Assembly: GCA_041648665.1 (NCBI GenBank)
Contig: JBAZOP010000010.1
Location: 1-55,350, forward strand
Direction of reading: 5' to 3'
DNA length: 55,350 nt
Origin: a bacterium
GTDB lineage: Bacteria; UBA10199; 2-02-FULL-44-16; JAAZCA01
Part shown: piece after piece, positions 1 through 8,403 of the stretch
Layout of the letters: the number at the start of each line of letters is the position of its first letter
Position numbering within the stretch: the first letter of the stretch is position 1
Notes under the pieces: generated by a model
The model's input: the letters and a program-made list of their open reading frames with translations, nothing else
What the model was told of the DNA's origin: nothing
The model's database searches: none
Made by a program: the position numbers and the translations under genes

Positions 1-1245
1 GATCGTCGCACCCGGAGTCACCAGGATCGCGAACGCGCCGAGATAGATGAGAAACTCGCTGACGAATCCGTTCAGCGGCGGTAGGCCCGAGATCGCCGCC
101 GAGCCGACGAGAAACGCCGCCGCGGTGTGCGGCATGCGCTTCAGAAGCCCGCCGAGCCGGTCGATCTCGCCGGTGCCCGAGGCGCGGATCACGGCGCCTG
201 CGCCCAGGAAGAGCAGCCCCTTGAAGATCGCATGGTTGAGCACGTGCAGCAGCGCCCCGCCGAAGCCGAGGAAGGCCACGACCGGCATCCCGCGTGAGAC
301 CCCGAAGAGCCCCAGGCCGAATCCGATCGCGATGATGCCGATGTTCTCCACGCTGTGGTAGGCCAGCAGCGCCTTGAGCTCATGCTGCGCGAGCGCGTAG
401 AGGACTCCCATCACGCCTGAGATCGCGCCGATCGCGATGAGGGTCCACCCCCACCACTCGGGCGGGGCACCAAGGAGCGTCAGAATGCGCATCAACCCGT
501 ATATCCCGGTCTTGATCATCACGCCGGACATCAGCGCAGAGACATGCGAAGGGGCCGCCGGATGCGCCTCCGGGAGCCAGACGTGCAAGGGCATGAACCC
601 GGCCTTGGTCCCGAAACCGACGAGCGCCAGGATGAAGAGCGCGCCGGCGGAGGGCAGAGAGGCCGCAGCGCCCTTCCACTCCGAGAACTCCATGCTCCCG
701 GCGTGCGCGGCCATGAGCGCGAAGAGGGCCAAGAGAAACGCGGTGCCGATATGGGTTGCGACGAGATAGGTGATCCCCGCGCGCCGCACGTTCGCGCGGT
801 CGTCGTCCAAGGTCACCAGGAAGAAGGAGGCAATCGCCATCATCTCCCATGAGATGAGGAAGAGCATGCCGTTGCGCGCGATCACGACCATCGCCATGCC
901 TGCCGCCAGGAGCCCGAAGAAGAGGGGCGATCGTCCCGCACCCGCGCGCCCGCGCATGTAGGCGCGGCCGTAGAGGGCGGACAGCGCCGTGAGCAGAAAT
1001 ATCGGGATCAGGAAAAATGAGGAGAGCGGATCGAGGCCGACCGAGAATGCGGCGTACGGGATCGGCCACGCATGAAAGTACGAGACGAGATCGCCGCGAA
1101 GGAACGCGAGCGTCGAGAAGACGAGCCCCGTTGCGGCGCCGATCATCGCAAGGGCCGCGGCGATCCCTCCGCCGCGCCCCCTGCCCACAAGCGCGGGCAC
1201 GCCGGAGAACGCGACGAGCGCGATGGCTGACAAAAGCAGCGCCAC
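1..1245 (-). CDS. hyfB: Hydrogenase-4 component B / complex-I-like proton-translocating subunit, 3' end cut off
   Basis: This is the first 415 codons of an integral membrane protein of the NuoL/MrpD/HyfB family. Its 3' end lies beyond the left edge of the window. The frame is open throughout and rich in hydrophobic segments. Near the left edge it reads ALLHVLNHAIFKGLLFLGAG followed by ISGLPPLNGFVSE. These are the conserved helix with the proton-channel Lys and the Pro-rich loop typical of HyfB/HycC. Family members form the membrane arm of formate hydrogenlyase-type or other group 4 hydrogenase complexes. The GTG start at 1245 follows directly after the stop codon of the upstream regulator gene, so the two are probably co-transcribed and translationally coupled. 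The family is certain; HyfB rather than another antiporter-like subunit rests on the two motifs. Confidence 0.8.
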   Translation of the reverse strand, partial: MALLLSAIALVAFSGVPALVGRGRGGGIAAALAMIGAATGLVFSTLAFLRGDLVSYFHAWPIPYAAFSVGLDPLSSFFLIPIFLLTALSALYGRAYMRGRAGAGRSPLFFGLLAAGMAMVVIARNGMLFLISWEMMAIASFFLVTLDDDRANVRRAGITYLVATHIGTAFLLALFALMAAHAGSMEFSEWKGAAASLPSAGALFILALVGFGTKAGFMPLHVWLPEAHPAAPSHVSALMSGVMIKTGIYGLMRILTLLGAPPEWWGWTLIAIGAISGVMGVLYALAQHELKALLAYHSVENIGIIAIGFGLGLFGVSRGMPVVAFLGFGGALLHVLNHAIFKGLLFLGAGAVIRASGTGEIDRLGGLLKRMPHTAAAFLVGSAAISGLPPLNGFVSEFLIYLGAFAILVTPGATI

Positions 1246-1941
1246 CTATGCGCCCCCTTCCCTGCCGCGGGCCAATCCGGACTCGACCCGGCGCGCCTGG
1301 CTCAGTATCTCGTCGCGCGAGGCCTCGCGCATCACCGCGTCCTTGAACCCCGCGTCGCGCATCACGAAGGCGAGCCGCGAGAGCAGATGCAGGTGAGAGC
1401 GCACGGTGGGGCTGATGATGGTGAAGAGCACGCGCACCGGTTTGCCGTCTATCGCGTCGAACTCGATCGGATGCTCCAGGAAACAGAGAGTGATGCCGGG
1501 GCGCTCGACGTTGAGCACTATCGGGTTGCGGGCGTGCGGGATCGCTATGCCGTCGCCGATGCCGGTGGAGCCGAGCGCCTCACGGGCCATCAGGATCTTG
1601 TGCAAAAATCCGCGATCCACGTCGTCCGGGAGCCGCAACATATCCACAACCGATTTCAGCGCCGCGGTCTTGTCCGCACCCGCCACGCGGTAGAATATGC
1701 CGCCGGACTCTATCGCCTCCACGAAGGTAGGCAGAGGACCGGAATCCTGCTCAGCCGGGGCCAAGGCCTCCTCGGAGATCGGCATCCGTTTCGCGCTCGC
1801 CCACTCCAGGACCTCGGCCCGGCTGAAACGGTAATGGTCCTTCAGTTTATATGAGGGGATCTCCCCCTTGCTGACCCAGCGATAGATCGTCTTTTCAGAG
1901 ACATTCAGCAGTGCGGCAACATCCTTGACCATCAGCTTCAT
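1246..1941 (-). CDS. Excisionase/MerR-type HTH fused to PTS EIIA (PtsN-like) domain
   Basis: This 231-residue protein has two domains. Residues 1-50 form a helix-turn-helix of the excisionase/HTH_17 type, with the signature VSEKTIYRWVSKGEIPSYK. Residues about 70-225 are a PTS EIIA type-2 domain like PtsN, with the phosphorylatable His at 136 in GIAIPHAR. In the family, EIIA-Ntr domains take phosphate from NPr/EI-Ntr and act as regulators rather than sugar transporters. The HTH suggests a transcription factor gated by phosphorylation. The ATG at 1941 has a GAGG ribosome-binding site. The gene is followed immediately by the hydrogenase-4-like gene, so it may control that complex; this is inference. 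Two direct repeats upstream are a candidate autoregulatory operator. Confidence 0.85.
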   Translation of the reverse strand: MKLMVKDVAALLNVSEKTIYRWVSKGEIPSYKLKDHYRFSRAEVLEWASAKRMPISEEALAPAEQDSGPLPTFVEAIESGGIFYRVAGADKTAALKSVVDMLRLPDDVDRGFLHKILMAREALGSTGIGDGIAIPHARNPIVLNVERPGITLCFLEHPIEFDAIDGKPVRVLFTIISPTVRSHLHLLSRLAFVMRDAGFKDAVMREASRDEILSQARRVESGLARGREGGA

Positions 1942-1960
1942 AATAATGCCTCACGATTCT

Positions 1961-2001
1961 CAATATAGGACTCTAAGGAACTTGGGTGGACAATATAGGA
2001 C
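1961..2001 (-). promoter_or_regulatory. Pair of 11-bp direct repeats, candidate operator
   Basis: The sequence CAATATAGGAC occurs at 1961-1971 and again at 1991-2001, exactly 30 bp apart (about three helical turns), in the leader of the HTH-EIIA gene. The proximal copy read on the minus strand contains a TATATT that could serve as a -10 box. Perfect spaced direct repeats suit a MerR/BldC-like DNA-binding domain. The binding role is inferred. Confidence 0.45.
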
Positions 2002-2063
2002 ATAGAATCCCGTTTGTCCAAATTTTTCATAAAATCAGGCTTGTAGAACGCCTACGAGCCCAT

Positions 2064-2094
2064 AAAAAAACAAGGGCGCTTTTCAGCACCCTTG
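2064..2094 (-). terminator. Rho-independent terminator after tRNA-Met
   Basis: On the minus strand CAAGGGTGC and GCGCCCTTG pair as a 9-bp stem with one G-U wobble around a TGAAAA loop, followed by seven T residues. It lies just downstream of the tRNA and would end the era/beta-propeller/tRNA transcript. Confidence 0.85.
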
Positions 2095-2101
2095 TTCATT
2101 G

Positions 2102-2175
2102 TGGCGGGAGACGGGATCGAACCGTCGACCTAGGGGTTATGAATCCCTCGCTCTCACCATCTGAGCTATCCCGCC
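2102..2175 (-). tRNA. tRNA-Met (CAT)
   Basis: A 74-nt cloverleaf with acceptor stem GGCGGGA/TCCCGCC, T-arm with GGTTCGATCC, and anticodon loop TTCATAA, giving anticodon CAT. The first acceptor pair is G-C, so this is an elongator-type tRNA (or Ile2 if the C is lysidylated) rather than an initiator. The anticodon stem has one A-C mismatch. The 3' CCA is not encoded. It sits about 100 bp downstream of the beta-propeller-like gene. Confidence 0.93.
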
Positions 2176-2273
2176 AATATATGCCTTAAATCCGGGTGTC
2201 GGCATATTCCACAAACTTGCGGATTGTGCAAGTTACTAATCCGTCATTTCCGTCATTTATTTCAACAAGATCG

Positions 2274-3377
2274 CTAGGGGATATCAAAAGAGATGACCTT
2301 TGCGCCGGAGGCGTTCTCGAACGCGTTAGCACTGTTTTTCAGGAGCAGGGTGAGCCCCCCGCCCTGATCCATCGCCATGGCCGCGATCTCGCCGGGCAGC
2401 CACTGGGTTCGCACCTGCTCAACGTAGCCCAGCGCGCTGTCAGGGACAAACTCCACAACCTCGCCTCCCCTGACGTACGGCTTTGTGCCCACGATGTCGT
2501 GCGCAGGCATGTCGGCCTTGACCGCGAAGATCTTAGAGCCGATCGCGATCGGAGAGATGTCGAATACCGCAATATCGCTCATAACCTCGTCCAGCGCAGG
2601 CCTCTGCTCCGCAGGCAGGGCGTTGGAGGTGCCGCCGAGCCTCTCGCCCGATCGCCACACCCTCTTCCACTTGCCCCGGCGCACGTTCTCGTAGACCTCC
2701 ATGTGCGCCGGCCCCTTGAGGACCGCGACAGAGGGGGCGCCGTCCGCCGAAGCCAGCATGGCGAACTGGTAGATGTCCGTGTAGCGCGGCAGATCGAGCC
2801 TCTCGCCTGCCTTCAGTTTATTGCCAAAGAGCGCGAGTTCGCGCACGGCGCCCGAGAAAAACTTCTCCTGGTTCCACGCCTGGCCGACGAGCTTCTGTCT
2901 CAATGATCCCGATTCATCGGGCACGCCTAAGGCGCGAACCGAATAGCGCGCGTAGCTGACCGCCTCTTCGCATCTGCCGGCCGCGGGGTCGAGCCTGAGC
3001 ACCACCGACGCGGGCAGCCCGTCCTCGACCGCCGATATCGCAGCCTCGGGTTTTCCGTCCGCATCGAGGTCGATGAGATACACTCGAGCCGCGTCCGCTG
3101 CAGCCTTCCACCCGCATGAGAATTTCTCCGCGAATCCCGCTTCGGAGAGCGAGCCCACGCGGATTCTGCGGCGTTCGAGCAACACAGTATCCGCCGCGCC
3201 GTCCGAGTCGATGTCGGCCTGAGCCATGTCCCACAGATCGCCCGGTATCGGCTTGCCTGCCCACGCGTATTTCAGAGAGCCGGGGGAGGAGCGGCCCTCC
3301 TCAGGCTCCTTTGCCTGACAATGGAATGTCGTCATCAGAGAGAGGACGGCTGCGAAGAGGATGGCGATTTTTTTCAT
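2274..3377 (-). CDS. Secreted FG-GAP/VCBS-like beta-propeller protein
   Basis: A 367-residue protein with an N-terminal signal peptide (MKKIAILFAAVLSLMTTF, cleavage probably after CQA near residue 22). The Cys at 20 is not in a good lipobox. Two Asp-rich loops, DIDSDGAAD near residue 56 and DLDADGKPE near 102, match calcium-binding loops of FG-GAP/VCBS repeats and suggest a periplasmic or surface beta-propeller. No catalytic residues are recognised. The ATG is preceded by AAGGA. It starts 7 bp after era and is probably in the same transcript. Its function is unknown. Confidence 0.65.
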   Translation of the reverse strand: MKKIAILFAAVLSLMTTFHCQAKEPEEGRSSPGSLKYAWAGKPIPGDLWDMAQADIDSDGAADTVLLERRRIRVGSLSEAGFAEKFSCGWKAAADAARVYLIDLDADGKPEAAISAVEDGLPASVVLRLDPAAGRCEEAVSYARYSVRALGVPDESGSLRQKLVGQAWNQEKFFSGAVRELALFGNKLKAGERLDLPRYTDIYQFAMLASADGAPSVAVLKGPAHMEVYENVRRGKWKRVWRSGERLGGTSNALPAEQRPALDEVMSDIAVFDISPIAIGSKIFAVKADMPAHDIVGTKPYVRGGEVVEFVPDSALGYVEQVRTQWLPGEIAAMAMDQGGGLTLLLKNSANAFENASGAKVISFDIP

Positions 3378-3384
3378 ATGTTCC

Positions 3385-4281
3385 TTATTCCAGCTGGCTG
3401 CTGTAACCGAGTTTTTTGATCATGTCAGGGTCCTTTGTCCAGTCCTTCACGACCCTCACCTGCAGATCGAGAAAGACCTTGTTGCCCACAAGCTTCTCGA
3501 TCTCTTCCCTCGCGCGCGTGCCGATCTCGCGGATGCGGGTCGCGCCCTTGCCTATGACCATGGACTTCTGCGACTCGCGCTCCACTATGATGGCCGCCTT
3601 GATGCGCGTGATGTCCCCCTCTTCCTTCGGGTCCTTGAACTCCTCGATCTCGACCGCGGCCGAGTACGGGATCTCCTGCTGCATCTGCAGAAATACCTGC
3701 TCGCGGATGATCTCGGCCGCGAGAAACCTGACCGGGTGGCTGGTGTAGGAGTCGTCGGGAAAGAGCTGCTGGCCCTCGGGCAGGCGCTCCTCTATGACTT
3801 CGATCAGCTCGGGAACGCCGTCGCCCCTGAGCGCCGAGAGATACACGACCTCCCTGGCCCCCCAATCGTCGCGAAAGGCGAAGGCCCTCTCCCTGAACTT
3901 CGAGCGGTCGGCGAGGTCGGACTTGTTCGCCACGATTATGCAGCGCTCGCCGCCGATCCGTAAAAAGAGCTCCTTCTCTACGTCGTACTCGTTCGAGGAG
4001 GCGTCCACCATGAGCAGGATGAGGTCCGCATCGTCGATCACCGACTCCACGATCTCGTTCATCGCCTGATTGAGCGGCTTTCTCGAGTGATGGAAGCCGG
4101 GGGTGTCCAGGAATACGATCTGGCAGCCCTTGGCGTTGTGGATTCCCACTATGCGGTGCCGCGTGGTCTGCGGCTTTGGCGTGACTATGGCGAGCCTCTC
4201 GCCTAAGATCGAGTTGATCAGCGTGGACTTGCCTACGTTCGGGCGGCCGAGTATGGCCACGTATCCGCTCTTGAATGCCAT
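3385..4281 (-). CDS. era: GTPase Era
   Basis: This 298-residue Ras-like GTPase helps 16S rRNA maturation and 30S assembly. Visible motifs are G1 GRPNVGKST (12-20), G3 DTPG (59-62), G4 NKSD (119-122), and a C-terminal KH domain with VIGKGATRIREIG near 242-254 that binds the 3' end of 16S rRNA. Length and domain order are normal for Era. The ATG at 4281 follows a possible tiny upstream ORF by 4 bp and has no strong Shine-Dalgarno sequence of its own, so coupled translation is possible. Confidence 0.97.
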   Translation of the reverse strand: MAFKSGYVAILGRPNVGKSTLINSILGERLAIVTPKPQTTRHRIVGIHNAKGCQIVFLDTPGFHHSRKPLNQAMNEIVESVIDDADLILLMVDASSNEYDVEKELFLRIGGERCIIVANKSDLADRSKFRERAFAFRDDWGAREVVYLSALRGDGVPELIEVIEERLPEGQQLFPDDSYTSHPVRFLAAEIIREQVFLQMQQEIPYSAAVEIEEFKDPKEEGDITRIKAAIIVERESQKSMVIGKGATRIREIGTRAREEIEKLVGNKVFLDLQVRVVKDWTKDPDMIKKLGYSSQLE

Positions 4282-4285
4282 ATGG

Positions 4286-4360
4286 TCAGCCGCAGCAGCA
4301 GGGTCCGCACTTCTCGTCCTTTTTGCAGCAGGTGTTGAAACAATTAACAGAATCGCGCAC
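4286..4360 (-). CDS. Possible 24-residue Cys-rich peptide upstream of era
   Basis: A short frame from a GTG at 4360 to a TGA at 4288-4286 encodes 24 residues, seven of them Cys (positions 7, 11, 12, 18, 21, 22, 23), ending KCGPCCCG. GGACGGAA precedes the GTG as a possible ribosome-binding site. It ends 4 bp before the era ATG. Cys clusters of this kind can bind metals or thiols. It may equally be a leader ORF for era or chance. No family is recognised. Confidence 0.35.
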   Translation of the reverse strand: MRDSVNCFNTCCKKDEKCGPCCCG

Positions 4361-4437
4361 TTCCGTCCAGCGTTCGGCGCTGCCGACGAATCAAAGGGAG
4401 ATTCTGAAACAAGGCTTTATTATTGTGTAAAATCAAT

Positions 4438-4477
4438 TAGTTGCGATGGGTAGAAACGGCCCCTTTATCGCGCAACT
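4438..4477. repeat. Imperfect inverted repeat in the era / zincin divergent region
   Basis: AGTTGCGAT and ATCGCGCAACT form inverted arms about 20 bp apart between the divergent era-side genes and the zincin gene. The right arm overlaps the CAAC block of the putative promoter at 4472. It could be an operator; the arms differ by a 2-bp insertion. Confidence 0.3.
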
Positions 4478-4498
4478 TTCTCCATTTTCAGCCGATAA
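4472..4498 (+). promoter_or_regulatory. Box A: GCAAC-N14-GCCGATAA promoter-like element
   Basis: GCAAC at 4472-4476 and GCCGATAA at 4491-4498 are separated by 14 bp, 37 bp before the zincin start codon. The same two blocks at the same spacing occur upstream of three other accessory genes here. A -35 block with AAC and a -10 block starting CGAT are typical of extracytoplasmic-function sigma factors; GCCGATAA also matches the flagellar sigma-28 -10 box. The sigma class is inference. Confidence 0.5.
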
Positions 4499-4534
4499 TT
4501 AGCAAGAGACATCCAGGGGGGGCTGGAGTCTTCC

Positions 4535-7021
4535 ATGCTCGATCTATCCAAAACCTTGGACACCGTTTACAGCGTCCTTGAAAATTTGTTCTCCGCTACA
4601 GGGAACGAGCCTCAGCATACCGGCATGAAAGCCGAAGAGGCAAAAAATATTATCAGAACAAACCTCCACGACAATTTTGTTGGAACCGATCCGGCAGAGA
4701 TCCTCAAACAGGCCGAGATATGCGACCAGTCCTTCGCGACATACGATATCCCTTATGGCCCGCTGGCGGACGACTATGTCGAATGCCTCGACAACCATAT
4801 CCAGTTAAAGAATATGCATCTCCTGGATCGGATCGCCTCGATGTCAGTCGATGCAATCCTCGACATGGAGACGAAACGCTCGAGTGGAGCACCCATCTCA
4901 GCAGCGAACATGGAGAGCATCTCACTTTACGCCAATGAACTCTCAGTATCCATATTTTCAAAGGTGCTCTCGCCTCAATCGAACTATACCTATGAATATT
5001 ACTTCGGATCAATTACCGATGAATATTACTTCGGATCAATTTCCGAAGATGAGATAATTGAGACAGCTGTTTACGGAATGTTGGCCGACGTCCGTGGAAA
5101 ATATCCTGATTTCCAAAGGTGTCCTGAAGGTGTTCGCGGACACCTGTACAGGGCCATCGAGCAGGAGGTAAATGACTCGTGGTCGCTGGACCTCGTCCCC
5201 ATAGAATTGATGGGCGGTACTTCGGTAAAGAACCCGCGATACGGGGATATACCATATTTCCGAATCTACGGCGACGCTGCGGGGTGCACCTATCCGGACG
5301 CCCTCAATCCGGGCGAGGATGCGTTCTACACCATACTCCCCAAGCCCCTGAGCCGCGGGGGGAGGAACCAACCTTATCCCGATTCGGTGCCCAAGTGCAC
5401 GGTCGGTCAAACGCTCGCGCGCATCATATCCAAGCCCGACCGCGAAACCGATACCCACGCTCCTACTTGGAGCCATGCGATGTCGTTCATGGCGCCGGGA
5501 TGGAAGGAGATCGAAGATGACGAAGTCGAAGAACTGTTAAAGCATCATGACGACCCCTCTGGAGTCGGCATGATCTGCCAGAAACGAATATCCAATTCAC
5601 CCGAGCGCTACGGCCTTTTCTGGTTTCTGAATTATGATCCGCTGGGGGAGCTCGAAGCGAAGCCTCTCCGAGGAGGCCTTGAGGGGCTTCTCATGGCGGA
5701 AAAACACATCCGCAAAATACTCCCAGAGGCGATGGAACGCTGCCAACCCACCGCCGACGAGATCAAGACGATGTACGGCATGTCGGAGAGTGCTGCGAAG
5801 ATCCTGGACGAGCACATAAAAGCCGGCTGGGATCCCATCTTAAAGGAGAAAGTGGCGCCGGCGGTCGTCGACGAGATCGTAAAGATGCACGACATAGGAC
5901 GGATGAAATTATCACAGAAGAAAATCCTTGAGGACATAGTCTCATTCGGCATCCAGCACGGCGTCGACGAGGAGGATATCCTGGGAATGGCCACGGATCT
6001 TACCGAGAGGGACACAGGCCTCGAGACCCTCGTCTATGGAATCGCCACAATCGTATCCCTCCGAGTGGCGAAATCATTCAACACATCACCCCTCGGCGAG
6101 GGGCTCATATCGGGCGATCTCGAGCCCTTCGTCGATGCAGTAGAAGCGGCCATAAGAAATGGCCGCATATCGATACGGACGAAGAGCGAGAGGGACGTCC
6201 CCATGTCCAATCTCGTATATGCATATTATAATTCGGACGACAACGAGATCACCTTTCCTCCTCTTAACGGCAATTTCAACACAACCGCTATTTTCGGAAC
6301 GATAGTGCACGAGTGCTATCACGCTTATCAGGACATGAATCATGACAATCGTCCGCTCGTGGAGATTGAACGCGCAGCGCATGAAAGAGACATTAAAGCA
6401 ACGAACCTGTTGCTCAATGCAGGCGCCATCATGTCCGAATCCGATATCCTGACTCTATCCGATTACCAGCAGACCGGCACGGCGTACGCGCTCGCCGTTC
6501 AAGCCAATACCTTGAGATGCATGGGCGTACCGGAAAAGGTTGTAGAAAAAACCAAAACAACCTATTCAGATGCAAATAATTTCTACATGGACTACCAAGG
6601 CGAAGTTATGCTGGAGATGCTCGGCCTGCAGGATGGGACTTCTATAAACTCTTTCTACAGCTTCTTCAGCTTGCAGAATTATTTGACCGTAGAAAAGAAC
6701 ATTATGGACGCCTCCATGATCAAGCATGGCAAGCATTATGAGACGATGAAGACAATGGGAATATCGAAGGAGGAGATGGCCGATGCGCGTGAAGATATCG
6801 AGTATGCAAGGGTCGATATGGATGACGGATACTTTGAGCCTACCTACGCGGGCAGCGTTGAGGCCTCTAAATATTTGAACCTCTCTTCAGACCTGGCAGC
6901 CTATACATATTACTGGGATCGCGATACATGGGGGAAGATAATGGAGGAAAGGGCTGAAATGTTCGACTCCATTGCAGAAGTGCTCATGTATGCGTACCCC
7001 CAATTGGGGGGAATCGAGTGA
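4535..7021 (+). CDS. Zincin-like metalloprotease candidate, 828 residues
   Basis: A large protein of no recognised family. It has no signal peptide or membrane segment. A zinc-protease motif, IVHECYHAYQD, sits around residue 590 (His592, Glu593, His596). About 16-21 residues later comes EIERAAHERD, whose Glu612 or Glu617 could be the third zinc ligand, as in gluzincins. The first 580 residues and the C-terminal 200 are unassigned. Residues about 153-171 hold a 9-residue tandem duplication (EYYFGSI twice). Base composition is visibly more AT-rich than the flanking housekeeping genes, consistent with acquired DNA. GGAG lies 8 nt before the ATG and promoter box A lies upstream. Metalloprotease activity is likely but unproven. 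Confidence 0.6.
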   Translation: MLDLSKTLDTVYSVLENLFSATGNEPQHTGMKAEEAKNIIRTNLHDNFVGTDPAEILKQAEICDQSFATYDIPYGPLADDYVECLDNHIQLKNMHLLDRIASMSVDAILDMETKRSSGAPISAANMESISLYANELSVSIFSKVLSPQSNYTYEYYFGSITDEYYFGSISEDEIIETAVYGMLADVRGKYPDFQRCPEGVRGHLYRAIEQEVNDSWSLDLVPIELMGGTSVKNPRYGDIPYFRIYGDAAGCTYPDALNPGEDAFYTILPKPLSRGGRNQPYPDSVPKCTVGQTLARIISKPDRETDTHAPTWSHAMSFMAPGWKEIEDDEVEELLKHHDDPSGVGMICQKRISNSPERYGLFWFLNYDPLGELEAKPLRGGLEGLLMAEKHIRKILPEAMERCQPTADEIKTMYGMSESAAKILDEHIKAGWDPILKEKVAPAVVDEIVKMHDIGRMKLSQKKILEDIVSFGIQHGVDEEDILGMATDLTERDTGLETLVYGIATIVSLRVAKSFNTSPLGEGLISGDLEPFVDAVEAAIRNGRISIRTKSERDVPMSNLVYAYYNSDDNEITFPPLNGNFNTTAIFGTIVHECYHAYQDMNHDNRPLVEIERAAHERDIKATNLLLNAGAIMSESDILTLSDYQQTGTAYALAVQANTLRCMGVPEKVVEKTKTTYSDANNFYMDYQGEVMLEMLGLQDGTSINSFYSFFSLQNYLTVEKNIMDASMIKHGKHYETMKTMGISKEEMADAREDIEYARVDMDDGYFEPTYAGSVEASKYLNLSSDLAAYTYYWDRDTWGKIMEERAEMFDSIAEVLMYAYPQLGGIE
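4994..5047 (+). repeat. 27-bp in-frame tandem duplication inside the zincin gene
   Basis: Two adjacent 27-bp units (4994-5020 and 5021-5047) match at 25 of 27 positions and encode EYYFGSITD and EYYFGSISE. It is a recent slippage-type duplication that keeps the frame. Confidence 0.9.
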
Positions 7022-7034
7022 AATCCCCGCACCC

Positions 7035-7667
7035 CTAAAAATCCTTGGCCATTTTTCGCGCCTTCTCGATGGCGGCTTCCTGCCGTTTGGCCGCCTCCTC
7101 TGCCCCCATCTGCAGGGTGGGTTCGACCGCGATTTGGCGTACATCGGTGATGCCCATGAAGGAGAGCGCGAGGCTCATGTAGTTGCGGCAATAGTCGAGA
7201 TCCTCGCCAGGCGTGCCCGGCGCGTACTCCCCTCCGCTGGCGTAGGCCACGAAGGCCGGTTTGCCCAGCACGAGCCCCTTGTAACCCTCGTCAGGCGAAT
7301 ATGAAAATGTGTAGCCGGGCTGGATGATCACATCTAGGTAGTGCTTGAGCTTGTAGGGTATGCCGAAGTTCCACATCGGCACTGCGAAGACGTATTTGTC
7401 GGCCTCCATGAACTCCTTGATCAGGCTCTCGACCGCCATCCATGCGACCTGTTCCTCCCTCGTCGCCGTCCGGCCATGCAGTATGTTGTACTTCGCTGCG
7501 AGAGTCAGGCCGTCCATCGAGGGGAGCTCCATCTTGAAGACGTCGTGGATCGTGATCTCGGAATAGCGATCGATCTTGGAATACGAATCGATGAACTGAT
7601 CGGCGATTGCCACCGAGTGCGAGCGATCGCGCCTGGGAGAGGCTTTTATATAGAGTACTTTGCTCAT
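7035..7667 (-). CDS. azoR: FMN-dependent NADH-azoreductase
   Basis: A 210-residue flavodoxin-fold quinone/azo reductase of the AzoR family. The N-terminus MSKVLYIKASPRRDRSHS carries the FMN phosphate-binding loop, PMWNFGIP near residue 98 contacts the isoalloxazine ring, and YASGGEY near 141 is also conserved. Such enzymes reduce quinones and azo compounds with NAD(P)H and help detoxification. GGAGG precedes the ATG. It follows rnc by 25 bp on the same strand and may be the last gene of that run. It converges with the zincin gene with only 13 bp between them. Confidence 0.9.
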   Translation of the reverse strand: MSKVLYIKASPRRDRSHSVAIADQFIDSYSKIDRYSEITIHDVFKMELPSMDGLTLAAKYNILHGRTATREEQVAWMAVESLIKEFMEADKYVFAVPMWNFGIPYKLKHYLDVIIQPGYTFSYSPDEGYKGLVLGKPAFVAYASGGEYAPGTPGEDLDYCRNYMSLALSFMGITDVRQIAVEPTLQMGAEEAAKRQEAAIEKARKMAKDF

Positions 7668-7692
7668 TCGACCCTCCTCTTTTTGGGTGAAA

Positions 7693-8403
7693 TCATTTCC
7701 CCGCGTCGATCTTCTCCAGCGTCTGCATGGCTGCCTCCTGCTCCGCCGCCTTCTTGGATGCGCCCTTTCCCACGCCCCAGAGCCTGTCCTGGATGTACAG
7801 GTGCACCTCGAAGGTCTTCGCGTGGTCCGGACCCGTGGTGCTCTGGAGCCTGTAGCGTGGCACCGCCCTGAAGCGCGCCTGGGAGACCTCCTGGAGCCTG
7901 GTCTTGAAGTCGCGCACGAAGCCCACGCCGCCGGCGCGCTCCAGCAGGTCCTCGTAGAGCCCCTCGATCACGCCGAAGGCCTTCTTGAAACCGCGGTCGA
8001 GGTAGATCGCGCCGAAGACCGCTTCGAGCGCGTCGGAGAGAAGCGACGGTTTGTCGCGGCCCCCGGTCTGGTCCTCCCCCTTGCCGAGGTACATGTATTC
8101 GCCGAGCCCTATCTCCCTCGCGAGCTCGGCGAGCTGCCCCTCGTTGACGACCGCGGCGCGCAGCTTCGAGAGATCCCCTTCGGGTGAGTCGGGAAATCGC
8201 TTCATGAGCAGGTGGCTTATGACGAGCTCCAGCACCGCGTCGCCCAGGTACTCGAACCTCTCGTTGTGCTCGGTCTGCGCGAGTTTTCGCTCGTTGGCAT
8301 ATGACTTGTGCACGAGCGCCTTGCGCAGGCTCTCCCTGTGCTTGAATTTATAGCCGATCGCCTTCTCGAAATCCTTGAGCCGGGCCTTCTCTTCCTTCGT
8401 CAT
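7693..8403 (-). CDS. rnc: Ribonuclease III
   Basis: This 236-residue endonuclease cleaves double-stranded RNA in rRNA precursors and mRNA leaders. The signature HNERFEYLGDAVLE (46-59) holds the catalytic Glu/Asp, and a C-terminal double-stranded RNA-binding domain covers about 160-230. The ATG at 8403 overlaps the mtaB stop in an ATGA arrangement and has a GGGGAG ribosome-binding site. A GTG six bases upstream is the less likely alternative. Coupling to mtaB and mnmA makes an RNA-processing cluster. Confidence 0.97.
   Translation of the reverse strand: MTKEEKARLKDFEKAIGYKFKHRESLRKALVHKSYANERKLAQTEHNERFEYLGDAVLELVISHLLMKRFPDSPEGDLSKLRAAVVNEGQLAELAREIGLGEYMYLGKGEDQTGGRDKPSLLSDALEAVFGAIYLDRGFKKAFGVIEGLYEDLLERAGGVGFVRDFKTRLQEVSQARFRAVPRYRLQSTTGPDHAKTFEVHLYIQDRLWGVGKGASKKAAEQEAAMQTLEKIDAGK

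Noticed and set aside
380..1069. Arg-rich minus-strand frame inside the hydrogenase-4-like gene
   Set aside because: It is in a different frame from the hydrophobic, motif-bearing HyfB reading and is a shadow of it.
6997..7010. CCCCCAATTGGGGG palindrome near the end of the zincin gene as a terminator
   Set aside because: It lies within the coding sequence and no T-run follows on either strand.
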